Part shown: piece after piece, positions 34,071 to 44,877 of the stretch
Position numbering within the stretch: the first letter of the stretch is position 1
How the letters are laid out: each line of letters begins with the position of its first letter
Source of the DNA: Flammula alnicola
Lineage: Eukaryota > Basidiomycota > Agaricomycetes > Agaricales > Strophariaceae
Length of the DNA: 64,000 nucleotides
NCBI GenBank assembly: GCA_015499995.1
Contig: JADNRV010000105.1
Coordinates: 62,001 to 126,000 of the forward strand
Direction of reading: 5' to 3'
Notes under the pieces: generated by a model
The model's database searches: none
The model's input: only the letters and a program-made list of their open reading frames with translations
Told to the model about the DNA's origin: nothing
Position numbers and translations under genes: made by a program

Positions 34071-35542
34071 CTTCAACGGATGGCTGTCAGATGCCGAAAT
34101 CCTGCCGAAATCCTGTAACAAGGGTGCGAGAGGCATTCTTTGAGTTTCCTGTAGTTGTATTTACAATAATAAATTTTTATGCTGCAATTTACGGGCCTCA
34201 CAAGCTTCAAACCTCGAAAATGGCTGCTTTTTGAGGCCAAAAAATCGAAAAACGGCGTCACAGTGTCTCCACCATTTTGCGGCACCTCATTCCAGCGTGA
34301 ATTCTTCGCTTCCAGCGTTTCCCTTCGAATTTCGTGGACTCTCGTGTCAGGGTCTCCACCCGATTTACCGCTAGAGCGGTCCGGGCGTAAATTTAGTGAA
34401 ATAAGCGTACTTAATTGCTTTCTGCAAAAGGGCTTGCATCAATGTCTGTCGATTGAAGGCATTTGGTCGCTCCCGACGCTTGAAATCATTTAGACATGCA
34501 TGCACAAAATTCTTCGCACGTTGTGTAGTGTAACCCGGGATAAAGACTATGTATCTGGCCTGCCTGGGTGCCCGGGACACGTCACGTGACTGGGGCACCC
34601 GCCGCTTTTGGCGGGTGGGGCACCTGCGCCGTGATGCGCGCGTCACGTCGCGTCACGCCAGGTTACCTCGCGCCCTGGCTGGTGCTGATGGGCGCTTAAG
34701 TGTCGCGGAGGCCGCGATAGCTGGCTGTAACACTCTGAAATTTAATTTGATTGCTGTCCCAAAATTGAGTGCTGTCCCAAATTGAGTGCTGTGTGTTGTG
34801 TGATAATGTGCTTTAGCAGAAAGATTGAGTGCCACTGTGGCCCGGGTGGCATTTGCGCCAAATACCAGCGGTCAAACTGAGACCTACAAGGCACTGAGTG
34901 GGTGGGGTTAATGAGAAGCAAGTGTTATGAATAAAATATTTTCTGGATCTAAATATTTTCTGGATCTACTGTACATAGAGTAGAGTATACGGTGTAACAG
35001 ACGCACAAAATGGTGCTGTAGGCACCTGTATCGGCTATCACACTCCACCCCAATCAGGCCCATGTTTGCGTGTATGGCCCATGGTGCCCCCTATCAGGCC
35101 CACCCCAATCGTACACTGAGGTATTCGGGCGGTTACGTGCCCTACCCCGTTCGGGGGGTAACCTGCGAGGTGCCCTGGGCTTTGATCGACCCCTCCATAT
35201 ACTCTATGTATGACTTGTAAACCTTTTAAATAACTTCCTAATTGAGCTTTGAGCTGCCTAAGTGGGTCACTTGCACCCACTTTCTATTCTACCTTCTCGA
35301 AGCTGTAAATCATAAGCTGCGACTGGATAATTTTGACCTACGATTTACATACTATAGATATATTGTCTTCCTGATCGAGAGTCCCAACCGGTGGATGAAA
35401 AATGTCAGTAAATCCTGCGAAAGTCACCTCGGGCGCAAACCTGGGCACGCACGATGGGTCAGTCATATGGACAAGCCCGGACGTATCTTCCTGGTTCTAT
35501 AGCATCTCTAACAATTTAACATGTGGACATTTATGACTTCCA
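34071..35542. other. No gene; GC-rich and repeat-like patches
   Basis: A GC-rich patch at 34550-34700 contains GGGTGCCCGGGACACGTCAC and GGGGCACCCGCCGC. ATCAGGCCCA occurs at about 35054 and 35094 and CACCCCAATC at 35044 and 35100. GTGTAAC-type words at 34525, 34727 and 34993 suggest remnants of a retroelement terminal repeat, without enough structure to call one. Confidence 0.35.
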
Positions 35543-37409
35543 TTAAATATATATCCTGGGAGTCTGTCCATCAATATCCGCATTTTCATGATTTGGGAAG
35601 TTAATTTCACTGGAGATCGTGTAAAGGATGCTACGGGTGCTCCTCGGCCTCATCAACAGTTTAAAATAACAGAAATGGGCGCCGTTCTTTGTAGTTTTTG
35701 AGCTTGTACCTTCTGCGTCTAGTCCGCGGACTAGTTCTAGACAGCTGAACCAACGACATGCTTCATAGAACTGCGGCGGTACCGAGAGCCGCTTTGGATG
35801 TACCTCTTTTTCAGCCTTGGTATAATGGAGTTCGTCTGCCGTCCACATTATGTTGTGTGTACGTTATTGAATCAAGGAACCTGAAAGCGAATACTTAAAT
35901 ACTAGGAAATCAATAGTGCCCCTTATCGTAAGGAAAGGGCCTTTAAGCTTTACCATCCATCTGGTTGCATCAGGCCTGATGGAAGATAGCACCCGAAAAT
36001 CCGCTGACAGGTTTGATCCAGAACTGCATAAATATTTTGACTTTTTGCTTGAGATCCGGATAGAAACGGCAAAATTTTTCGAGACGCTACGTTCCAGGAT
36101 AATATCTCTTTTTTTACATTAAGGGTATGGATATATTTCTTGTCATAATGAGGTACCCACCAACGGCTCTTAGGTTGACGTGGGAAAAGGGATTCATTTT
36201 TTAAGCGCAAGCGGTCTGCCCATTCTTCTTTCTTCTCTTCTTTCACATTGCCTCTGGTAAACACTCTCTTACGCATGAAAAATGCAAATTACTCTCAATC
36301 TCCCCTCTATCACGGCCCAGAAGGACCAGCGGGCTAGAATGGTGCCTGCCGATCCCCGTTTTTGGGAGAGGCCCGAATGCATAGGAAGAGGAATAAACGC
36401 CAACGTGCGTATTTCCTTCTTAATCATTAGTTGCGCTTGCCATAGTATGTCCTTCCAGTGTCCAAAAAAGTCTGACAAGCGCATCATATAGGGCAACTAC
36501 TGGTGCAAACATGTCGGTACGATACATGGCGATGTCTACCACTACCACAATTGGTGCGTCTTACCAACTCTTTACTCCATGTTTTGTTGTCATTCCTCCT
36601 CTCGTGGCTCATCCCTATGCCTCATAGCAACGGCACCTTGTTCTTCAGAAACCCAGATGGATCGCAATATTTCTATGATGCAAGGTTGCGCACATCTGAA
36701 TACACGTTCCCATGTAAAACTGGAGAACCTGAATATACAATTCGAACCAAAGTGGGAGCGGATCCTAACGAAGGTATGTCAAAGATCTCGTCCCAATTCT
36801 CCCTCTTTTCATGCTGTCCGAGTATAAAAATACTGACGCGTTGTTCAATTTACGATGTCCAGAGATCCGGAAATACTGCTTTACATGCAATATTCCGATG
36901 TTTTAACCATAACGGCCCGTTTGGGTCCCACTTTTTTTCTCCGGCTTTTTTTACCTGGTTCAGGTTTCCAAAAGCTGGGGTTGTGAAAAGCGAGATTCCA
37001 TTTCGGGGCTTGGTTACCGCTCGTCGCAGAAGTCGGTATGGCGGGCAGTTTGGTTGATCGATTATATTTCAAATTAGATACACCGCGAATTGAATGTTTT
37101 GCACGCCCTTTGCTTTCCCTGCGCTGTTTTCATTGCGACAACGGCATGAATAAGTGCCAATTTCCTTCGTACTTCAATCTTGACCCGAAAACAAGTTTTC
37201 GGGTCATCATTCACCAATACGCCTTCTGTTTGGATAGCCACCTTGACGACAGTGCATACTGCCCGCCTCCAGCCTGCTCCTAAAGGGTTTCTGCGTGTAT
37301 CCTTCTGTTCATCGAGGACACGGACAAGTATTTCTTCGTCAGGATCTCGCCAGATTACATTAGGTTGTTTATTCATTTTGGGCGTGTCGAAGTCCTTCTC
37401 AGGAATCAT
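35543..37409 (-). other. Possible decayed multi-exon gene, family unknown
   Basis: Several minus-strand open stretches look protein-like but do not join cleanly: 37409-37074 (from an ATG, including NVIWRDPDEEILVRVLDEQK), 36276-35950 (EEKKEEWADRLRLKNESLFP) and 35848-35543 (YTKAEKEVHPKRLSVPPQFY). On the plus strand 36620-36700 reads NGTLFFRNPDGSQYFYDARL, which resembles the aromatic core of WW-domain proteins. I cannot decide which strand is coding; remnants of more than one gene are possible. Confidence 0.3.
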
Positions 37410-37439
37410 TATCAAACACTAAGAGAAACATTTTACGAA

Positions 37440-39624
37440 GTAATAGATAGGAATTATAAATGAGTGTGGAAAAACGAGCGGCGGTGGTGGGTTAACATGT
37501 TGTGGGAGGGAAAAGACGCAGTGTTACGACGAGTTACAGCATGAATGACATAGAAACCCGAAATTGGCTGCAACCAAATGCTACCCCGGGCCCAGCTTCG
37601 CTTTCCTGGTCAATTGGTTTCCACAGACAAAACCCCCATCCAAACCGTCATTTGGCCGGGGTCAGTAAAAAAGCCACAGAAAAAGGGCGACACAAATAGG
37701 CCCTAAATGTTCTATGCTTTCATGTTCTCATGTGATGTTTTTCCGTCTTCATTCTCCATTCTCCTGCCTTTTCATACAGTGCGTTTACATGAAAAACGTC
37801 GGCCTAAATAAAGATTCATAGATTTTATCCTCCAGCAATTATTTTACTTTTCTCTTTTCCCCACCTGTCGCTCAATACGGTCTCCTGGACTGTCCTTTGT
37901 GAGGTTATTTCACGGCTGCATGAAGACTTTACAGCCGAGTCGTCTCATCTACATATCTTACATACTACTACATAGTAACTTTCACACAACAAGGGTCTCA
38001 GGTTCCCACCGTCTCGAGAAAAGATGACTAAGGGACGCCACAAGGTATTACGCTAGTCACTGTTGCAGCCGTAATATTTTGACGGTGGGTCAAAATGTGA
38101 CGGCAGGTAGTTAGGATATTTTACCTTCACTTCAGGCGGAGTACGTGACTTTAAAATGTGTTCGCCGATTCGGCGAATGATCGTCCAAAAGAGGCGGCGC
38201 GGCTCGGTACATTGCGATGATTTATAGCTTTCAACCTTGCATTTTATTGTTTACTCCTTGAAATTCATGAATATTTCAATCAAGAATGCAACAACTCTTT
38301 GGCACTGTCAACTTTGGGAAATCCAATCATTCGCTGGGCCGCCGAATTCCCGAACCACCGAAATATCCAAATCCGAGATTTTTGGAAATCCTATACCTAA
38401 TTCCCCTAATTCCCAGACGCCGAAGTTGGGATAATACACTGGAAACCCTCATTTCCACAGAAATTAAAGATTTTTAGGTGACTCTCTATTCCTACACATT
38501 TGGGCCATTTGTCTCCTGTTGCAATAGTAAAAGATACGATAAATCTTTCGAGACCAGTCTCTGAAATTCCGGGATACCTTTGAGGCTGTATGCCGAAGTG
38601 AGAAAATCACTAAGGGCTCTTGAAATTTTGTTAAAACTTAAATCACGTTTACTATCAACCTTGTGAGATAAATTTTAAATTCCTCAAATGTTGCAACATA
38701 TTCCCGAGAACTTTTACCCTTAGTGAAATAAACCACGGAATAGAGAATATCTTCGCGAATTTGAGTGATGGAATATAATTCCGCGGGGATGAGAATACAT
38801 GGTCGGCCAAAGCAGATGTTTTATTGGTAAGGCAAAATATAGTTTCCGCATACTAAAATTTACTTAGCTAATTCCACAACATATTCCGCCCATTCTCCGG
38901 ATATGATATCTCCATTCAATTATCCCGAAGAGTACTCCGACCGGACATTATGGAGGTACACGGTGGTACGTGATAAGTGCGTGATAGTACGTGATGAGGT
39001 ACGCGGTACGCAATGATGGTGAGTGGTACGCAATTTAATTAGAACGTATAAGCGGTCGGAGAATCTAGTTAGTAGCAATCGCCTAGCTGTAGATAGAATC
39101 TCGCTTAAAAATTATATCCACATTTTCTTACGTGTGGGTCGCGGTGGCACTCGTGCAGTGATTATCCTGACCATCCATCAGTCTTTGGGTTCCATTCCCT
39201 CCATTACTCAGCGCTTTATTCACCCTTTCATACGTCCTTCTATTCCACCTGTCGAAGGAACACCCAAGTCTTTGTCACAGTCAAATCTGCTCAACCTGGT
39301 TCCTGTTAGCAATAAAATTCCATCTGTTACATGCGCGCCATCATCTAGCATTCGAGCCATGGAAATTGATTCAAATCCAGCGGGTCATAGGGCAGCCAAG
39401 CCAGCCTCGAAGTGCTGTGAAATCTGGCCTTTCAGTGGGCGCGCATACAGCCGCCACGTGTGCTACACCGGCAGCTGGTGTTTTTTAACATCACATAAGT
39501 TGAATGTCGAAGGAAAGAGTGGTGGTGGTGGTGGTCACAGCAAAAAGCGACTTGCGTCCGATGACCCAAACTCCCATGAAAGGCGGAAAAACCGGACCGG
39601 GACGGTGAGGACTACCGTGACAAG
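37440..39624. other. No gene; dispersed repeats
   Basis: It contains CGATTCGGCGAATGATCG at about 38166 (also near 50147), CCGAACCACCGAAATATCCA at about 38353 (compare CCGAACTGCCGAAATGTCCA near 51258) and the dispersed segment 38640-38720. A GGTACGTGAT/GGTACGCAAT array lies at about 38954-39032. The 205-codon plus frame at 39023-39640 starts inside this array and shows no domain. Confidence 0.4.
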
Positions 39625-39632
39625 GGTTGGAT

Positions 39633-40730
39633 CCCAGTGAGAATCAACTCCGCCCCTAGCCGTGGAAATCCTAGTTAATCCACAGGAATCTGCATTGCCG
39701 ACAAAGTCAGATAAAGTCAGATTTTGTCCCTTCTGCAGATTTTTTTTCTGCGAAGATCTTCTCGTTTCATAGAATGTGAAAGATGTCATTCGCGGTAAAT
39801 CACAGAAATATCTGCGTTTGTCGGCTCTTGTCGTTTCTCATCCGCCTTGCTCGGTAGTGATCTGTAGAAAAAACATTTTAATATTACTACATATAATACA
39901 TTGGTTTCGGCATATATCTGTGCTAATCCGCGGTCCCTGTACTTCGCCATCCACTCAACCGCCAGTCAGCAAGGTATCCACCGCTCGGGCCCATGAAATC
40001 CCAAAATCCCAAAGTCCCAGCCCGCAGACCACGAACACCTCCTGACCCATCCATCCTCCCCAACGGCGACCCTTCTGTTGCTGGTAGTCGCATCGGATGT
40101 GTCATAATATAATGGCGAATCTGTATTCGAAGCTGTTAGTCATGGTAACCTGTCAGACAGAATACCAACAAACCATCCATGAGTGCGATAGCATGCACGC
40201 AGCGGTGTCAGCCCAAACCAAGGCGCATATATGAAAGAAAACGACTCAGTTTAGTGAATTTCAAGACCCGGAATTGATTCAACTCACCGAAGTCGTGAAC
40301 CAGTCAAACGATCAACTCACGTTGGCTCAAATTCATCGCGCCCATCACGTCAAGGCTCCTAGATCTCGAGCGCCAATGCTCGATGCATTCGTGAATGTCA
40401 GTGGAATAATGGGGAGAAAGTCGTGGAAGATGCTGGGAGATGGAGTAAATGAGGGGGAGATGGGAGAAAGGAAGAAAGAAAGGAATGACGATGCTTTGAG
40501 GATGTCCAATCTATATATTATCAGAATGACGTCGAGAGTGGACTTCGCCCAAACGATTTCGAATAAAATTGAAAATGACATCGCCGTCAAGGTGAACAAT
40601 GGAGGATCCAAGTCTGGAGAAGTGAGGTGTTGCAGGAAATCCCAGATAGGGACGGATCATCACTGATTTTGTCTTCCTTGGCCGATATTTGCAGCTCCGC
40701 GCGGAACGGTGCAGAGTTGATTTTCACTGG
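39633..40730. mobile_element. hAT-like non-autonomous element, copy B
   Basis: A 1098-bp element beginning CCCAGTGAGAATCAACTCCG and ending AGAGTTGATTTTCACTGG. The perfect 8-bp duplication GGTTGGAT flanks it (39625-39632 and 40731-40738). CAGTG-type ends and 8-bp duplications fit the hAT superfamily. Its structure parallels copy A at 28856-30022. No transposase is present. Confidence 0.85.
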
Positions 40731-40759
40731 GGTTGGATACCCACACACAACTAGTCGAC

Positions 40760-42319
40760 ATGGAAGAACCTCAGGAGGACGAACTGCAATCACACGAAAA
40801 TCTGCACACCCCGAAGCGGCGCAGACGTACGCTAGACGATGAATCATTTATTCCCGATACGACTTCTGATGCTCAACCCAATCCCCCACACAAGACACCC
40901 AAGAGGCGGAAGGCCGCGTTATCCTCCTTGGCATCCTTTGCCAAGAAGAATGCAGTTTGTGCAGCTGCGATTGTGTATGGGGCGCCAACGATCAATGCTC
41001 AACCCCAGTGCGTTGTCTCCGGTGCCAGCGACAAAATGACGGTCCTTGAGTTCTCACATGTCATGAGTCGCTCAACGCCTTCAGAAGAGGTAAGTGAGAC
41101 CTTTTTATGGAGCCAACATGGTATTGACTTAATTTACGACAGGTGGATCATCTAGAATGGTCTTGGAACATGAAGTACCACAGTTTGCATGTCGACACGA
41201 GGCAAAACCTCCAACCCAGTGAGTGACTGTCTGACCACTGCTAAGACTTATTCACGTTCCCTTCAGTTCGTATCACTCTCCACCGCTGGTTCGACATGAC
41301 AAAACAGTCCAAGCCTGTCGGCTGGTTCTGGCTCCCACTCAGCATTAGTGTCCTCACCAATATGCACGCTGCCTACGTCGGCGATGAAGCTATCTCCGCT
41401 ACAGCAGGCAAGAGTGCAAATGTGCAGAGGGACCCAGAAACTGTATGTGCATTTCCACTCTGGATTGAAAGGTGCTGACCGCCTTCAGTTTTATGGAAAC
41501 CTCAAAAATTTTGAGTACAACCTTATTCCTCTTCCTGGTATGAAGGGCTCGTGGTCAGTCAAACGTTACACTGGCGATTCTCTTAGCCCATTTCAACCCG
41601 AGCACGTCAAGTACAGCATGTACCCATTCAAAGACCTCCCAGCTTTCGAACTCCATGTCCCCTACCACTTCGTCATTGTCAACACCGGCCAGAAACTCCT
41701 TCAACTTTATGGCACGGCTGCAATCAACTTTGACGTCGAGTTTCCTTTCCTGTTGGCCGCTGACAGAAACATAATGAGAGCCGTGCGCAATGTCTACAAG
41801 GCATGGGTGTCGGTGCAGATTGACAAGCGCTGGTATAGTGGAGAGGACTGCGACGACAAGCAGAAATCTGCTACAGAGCAGACATATCATGGAGGAGCTG
41901 GATCGGATGGTGGTCACCAAGGTAAAGGTGGATGTTTTGGTGGAAAGGGCAGCAGAAAAGAAGGTCAAGACGCCACTTCCAGCCCTTCCGGTACACCCAT
42001 GGGACAACAATGTGCCGCTGCTGAGTCCCTTGCCCCCTGGGACTCGGTTTCTAATCTCGAGTCTTTCAAGCTTGTTGATGAAGGGGACGGCGAGCATGAG
42101 GACAAGCCATTTGTGGACAACAACTTGGATGAGGAGTATGAAGATGAAGAGTTCTTTGAAGGCTTGAAGCAGTGGGCGAGCGACGTATGGACCGCGACAC
42201 ATCTTGATAGGATGTCTGACTCGGAGGTAACACTGGTCGGAGGAGCTACGGGGTCTGCTCTCTTCAAGGGTGTAGATGTCACGACTTTTCCAGCACTGCT
42301 GCCTCTTTCTGTTCAGTAA
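40760..42319 (+). CDS. HNH-nuclease-like protein, four exons, 470 aa
   Basis: Exons 40760-41089, 41143-41218, 41267-41442 and 41489-42319 join in phase, with introns GTAAGT...CAG, GTGAGT...CAG and GTATGT...CAG of 53, 48 and 46 bp. The start is the first ATG after the transposon end; an upstream TTG is not a plausible start. The N-terminus is basic (HTPKRRRR, TPKRRK; possible nuclear signals). Residues ~85-150 have CVVSGASDKMTVLEFSHVM, then a splice into WNMKYHSLHVDTRQN and ITLHRWFD. The His...Asn...His spacing resembles the HNH-like domain of many agaric proteins with ..VDTRxN...LHxxFD.. cores. The C-terminal third is Gly/Lys- then Asp/Glu-rich. No frame defect seen. Nuclease activity is inferred, not shown. 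Confidence 0.75.
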
Positions 42320-42446
42320 TCGGTCACTTTTTTTCCATGTACATGCTGTGTTTACTATTTTTCTGTTATCCGACTGTACCTTTTCAAATGATGCCAACGT
42401 AAATTGACCATCACACCTCCCATGCAAGATGTCATCAACACCGATA

Positions 42447-42840
42447 TCATCGTCCGTCGATGATCCCTTCGGGGCGCATATAGGGGAGATTTTGAGAGTC
42501 ACATCGATCATCGTCCAAGTCAATCTGTAGAGTGAGTGTTATTTCATCGGGCACAAGTCGTCCGACTTACAGCGCGAAGGGGTTTCGGAAGTAAATCTGT
42601 ACGTTCTGGATCCCTGGGTTTTCCCTCCAAAAGTTGGTTAAAATCTGTGCCGTTATGGAAATCCCTTGGAATGGCGAAGCTGCCTTCCGGCTGTCCGTAA
42701 GAATCTGGGATTTGGAAACACCGGCGTCGTTCACCGGCGGTGTAGATGGCGGCAAACCCTAGTCTCGTGCCTCTCTTAACGATCCATTTTGGGATATCTC
42801 GTCGCCCCGTTCCGTCAGCCACCCGCCTCGCCCTGCCCAT
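42447..42840 (-). CDS. Small two-exon gene, 115 aa, unknown
   Basis: An ATG at 42840 opens exon 1 (to 42571). A 46-bp intron (GTAAGT...CTACAG) leads in phase to exon 2 (42524-42447, ending TGA). The protein starts MGRARRVADGTGRR, is basic at first, and contains PKWIVKRGTRLGFAAIYTAG and ends IDGR. No family recognised. A second frame through the same exon is also open (WRENPGIQNVQIYFRNPFAL), so the phase choice rests on the ATG and clean splice. It is convergent with the HNH-like gene, 127 bp apart. Confidence 0.5.
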
Positions 42841-43668
42841 GCAGCGCTTGTAGGTTTGGACATTCAGCGGGGGCTTTAATTGTTCTCGCCGTGTAGAAAA
42901 GTTGCCGCTCCACTGTAGTAATGTAGCTTCAGTGCCAATGTCATTTTTTGGTGTGCTTTAAGGGCATAAAACCAACAATGGACTGTGATACTACCCAAGC
43001 TGCAACCCGCCCACCCATCGCTCGGGCCTTCAAATGCTCAGCTCACTTCTTAAACTTCCCCGCCATATTAAAAAACTACCTTGCTATGTTATTAACATAA
43101 TGCTACCACCAAAAATCACAATTGAGATTGTATTATAATTTTCCAGTTTCATTTGATGTAAAATAAACATCCCAATTTGAATTACCAAAATGCATCTGCT
43201 GGTGTTCTATCTCTGCTACAATATCTACCGGTCATCGTTTGCAACGGCGAGCTCACGCATCCTGGCGGAGACACGTGATGCGGTATTTGCCGCCGGTGTT
43301 TGATGGCGTCGATCACCGCCGGTGTTTCCAATATACGGATGCCCTCGGCTGTCCTATTATACCAGGCTGAAATGAATATCCCGACTCACCGACTCATGTG
43401 ACGCACTCCGATTCTCCGGCACACCTCAAAGCTCTAATTCCTGAGTAAATACTTCGTAGAGCTGTACAATATATGTGTTAAAGGCTTCAAATTAAGCATC
43501 TCCCTTCGTCGGTCTGCGGTGTTCAGCATCGTCGAGACAGGTCAAGGTCAAGATGCAAGTGCTCGCTGTGAATAAGGACTTTGCTGCAGGAGAAATCATT
43601 TATAAGGTTCCACTCTCAAACTAATTTTTCAATATCGACCAACAAACATTGTATCATAGGAATTCCCT
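42841..43668. other. Intergenic, AT-rich
   Basis: No gene seen. It contains CACCGCCGGTGTTT twice (about 43280-43330), a local duplication. Confidence 0.4.
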
Positions 43669-43830
43669 CACTATAAACCCTATGCCCGGTCAGAGTTCCT
43701 GGCTTGGCCAGGAATAATAATTTTTTCCCGGTTTCACGAGTAGTCGACAGGGAAAAGTCATTTCGGTAAAATTTCCCAATCGTGAGACGGGTAGATATTT
43801 TCCTGGTGAAACCAGATTTTTTTCCCTCAC
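43669..43830. repeat. Partial relative of the 25795-27242 element
   Basis: It begins CACTATAAACCCTATGCCCGGTC..., matching the ends of the 1.45-kb element, and continues with the same CCCGGTTTCA / CCTGGTGAAACCAG subterminal words. The other end is not found nearby, so this is a truncated copy or solo end. Confidence 0.5.
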
Positions 43831-43901
43831 AGATGTTGGGCGGGTTCTAATCAAAATTTCTCTAAGTCCAGCGCTGTCCAACGGCATAGAAATCATGTGA
43901 T

Positions 43902-44255
43902 ATGCAGCACGACGTTGCTACTTACCGCGCGGACATTCAATTTAGTAATTTCCTGGCTCTGTCTCTCACTATCATCGACATTGCTCAAGGCGAACCTCCT
44001 CTCTATACCATCTATGATCTCGTGCCATCTATGCTGATGGTTGCTTTGCTCGTATGTGCTTGCCTATTTGAAAGAGCTGAAATTATGCCCTTTGGTAGCG
44101 GCGGATACAGGATTGCACATGAGTTCCTATCATCTCAGGAGTCCGAGTCAGCCTCCATTGTACAGCAACACCGCGTCCTCATCCTGCAATCGGATGAGGC
44201 TGATATCCATGCCTCGACGTCTCGGCATACATCTCCCGACCACGCCTTCAATTAA
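43902..44255 (+). CDS. Possible 117-aa membrane protein fragment
   Basis: An ATG at 43902 opens a 117-residue frame with one strongly hydrophobic segment (VPSMLMVALLVCACLF, residues ~46-61) after an acidic stretch (IDIAQGEPPLYTIYDL). It resembles the last transmembrane helix and tail of a multi-pass protein, and may be a gene fragment cut by the element end at 43830. Family not recognised. Confidence 0.35.
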   Translation: MQHDVATYRADIQFSNFLALSLTIIDIAQGEPPLYTIYDLVPSMLMVALLVCACLFERAEIMPFGSGGYRIAHEFLSSQESESASIVQQHRVLILQSDEADIHASTSRHTSPDHAFN

Positions 44256-44540
44256 CATTAACTGAGCCCGCCGTTCAAACCTCGACCCCCTATGCAGCTT
44301 CTCCCCAGTGCAGTGGACAACATTGTCAGCGTCGCGCGAGGGAAAGAGGAAATGACGTTAGATTGCGGTAGAGAAGACCAGCGTAAGAGTAAAGAGGTGT
44401 CTACAGCGGGTACGAGCTCTATATAGGTGAGACATAACTGTGAATAAAAGAGGAAATTGTAAGATAAGATTAGATACGTGTAAGGCGAGTCAGGAAAGCG
44501 TTGATTTCCTGACAAACATGTCGACATCTTCAGTCACCTG
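44256..44540. other. No gene seen
   Basis: Short spacer between the putative membrane-protein fragment and the next repeat. Confidence 0.35.
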
Positions 44541-44877
44541 GGCTGCAGGCCGCGAAGGTCAGATATTTTCTGGCAGTGTCCACCCGAGCCCGGCCAAAAA
44601 AAATCATGGAGGTCGAGTGCATTGTCCACCCGAATGATGGACCAAAGGGCCCTCCGGAGAAATTTTTTATGGCCCAAGCACTTAGAAGGGCAAATTTCGG
44701 CCTCAATGTGAGGTCAGATCTCACGTCCACCTGAAATTGGCGGAAAAAAACTGAGGTCGGGTACCAAATCCACCCGAAATCGCCCCAAAAATTGAAAATT
44801 TGTGTCCACCCGAAAAGCCAGAAAATGAGCCCTTTTTGTGTCTGACCTATCAGGGCATTATCATCCTGGTCAGTACG
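44541..44877. repeat. Relative of the GGTCAGATA / GGGTGAAC element family
   Basis: GGTCAGATATTTTCTGGC at the left, CACCCGA(A/G) words at about 44582, 44626, 44778 and 44808, and TCTGACCTATCAGGGCATTA at the right parallel the subterminal words and ends (TCTGACCTAATAGGGTATTT) of the 577-bp element at 13695-14271. The left end is less clear, so the copy is probably degenerate. Confidence 0.6.

Noticed and set aside
34525..35000. Solo LTR
   Set aside because: TGTAAC/GTGTAACA words suggest one, but I could not define paired TG...CA ends with a 5-bp duplication.
41555..42523. 322-codon minus frame across the HNH-like gene
   Set aside because: It is antisense to exon 4 of a gene with clean splice sites and starts at a non-ATG codon; it reads as shadow sequence.
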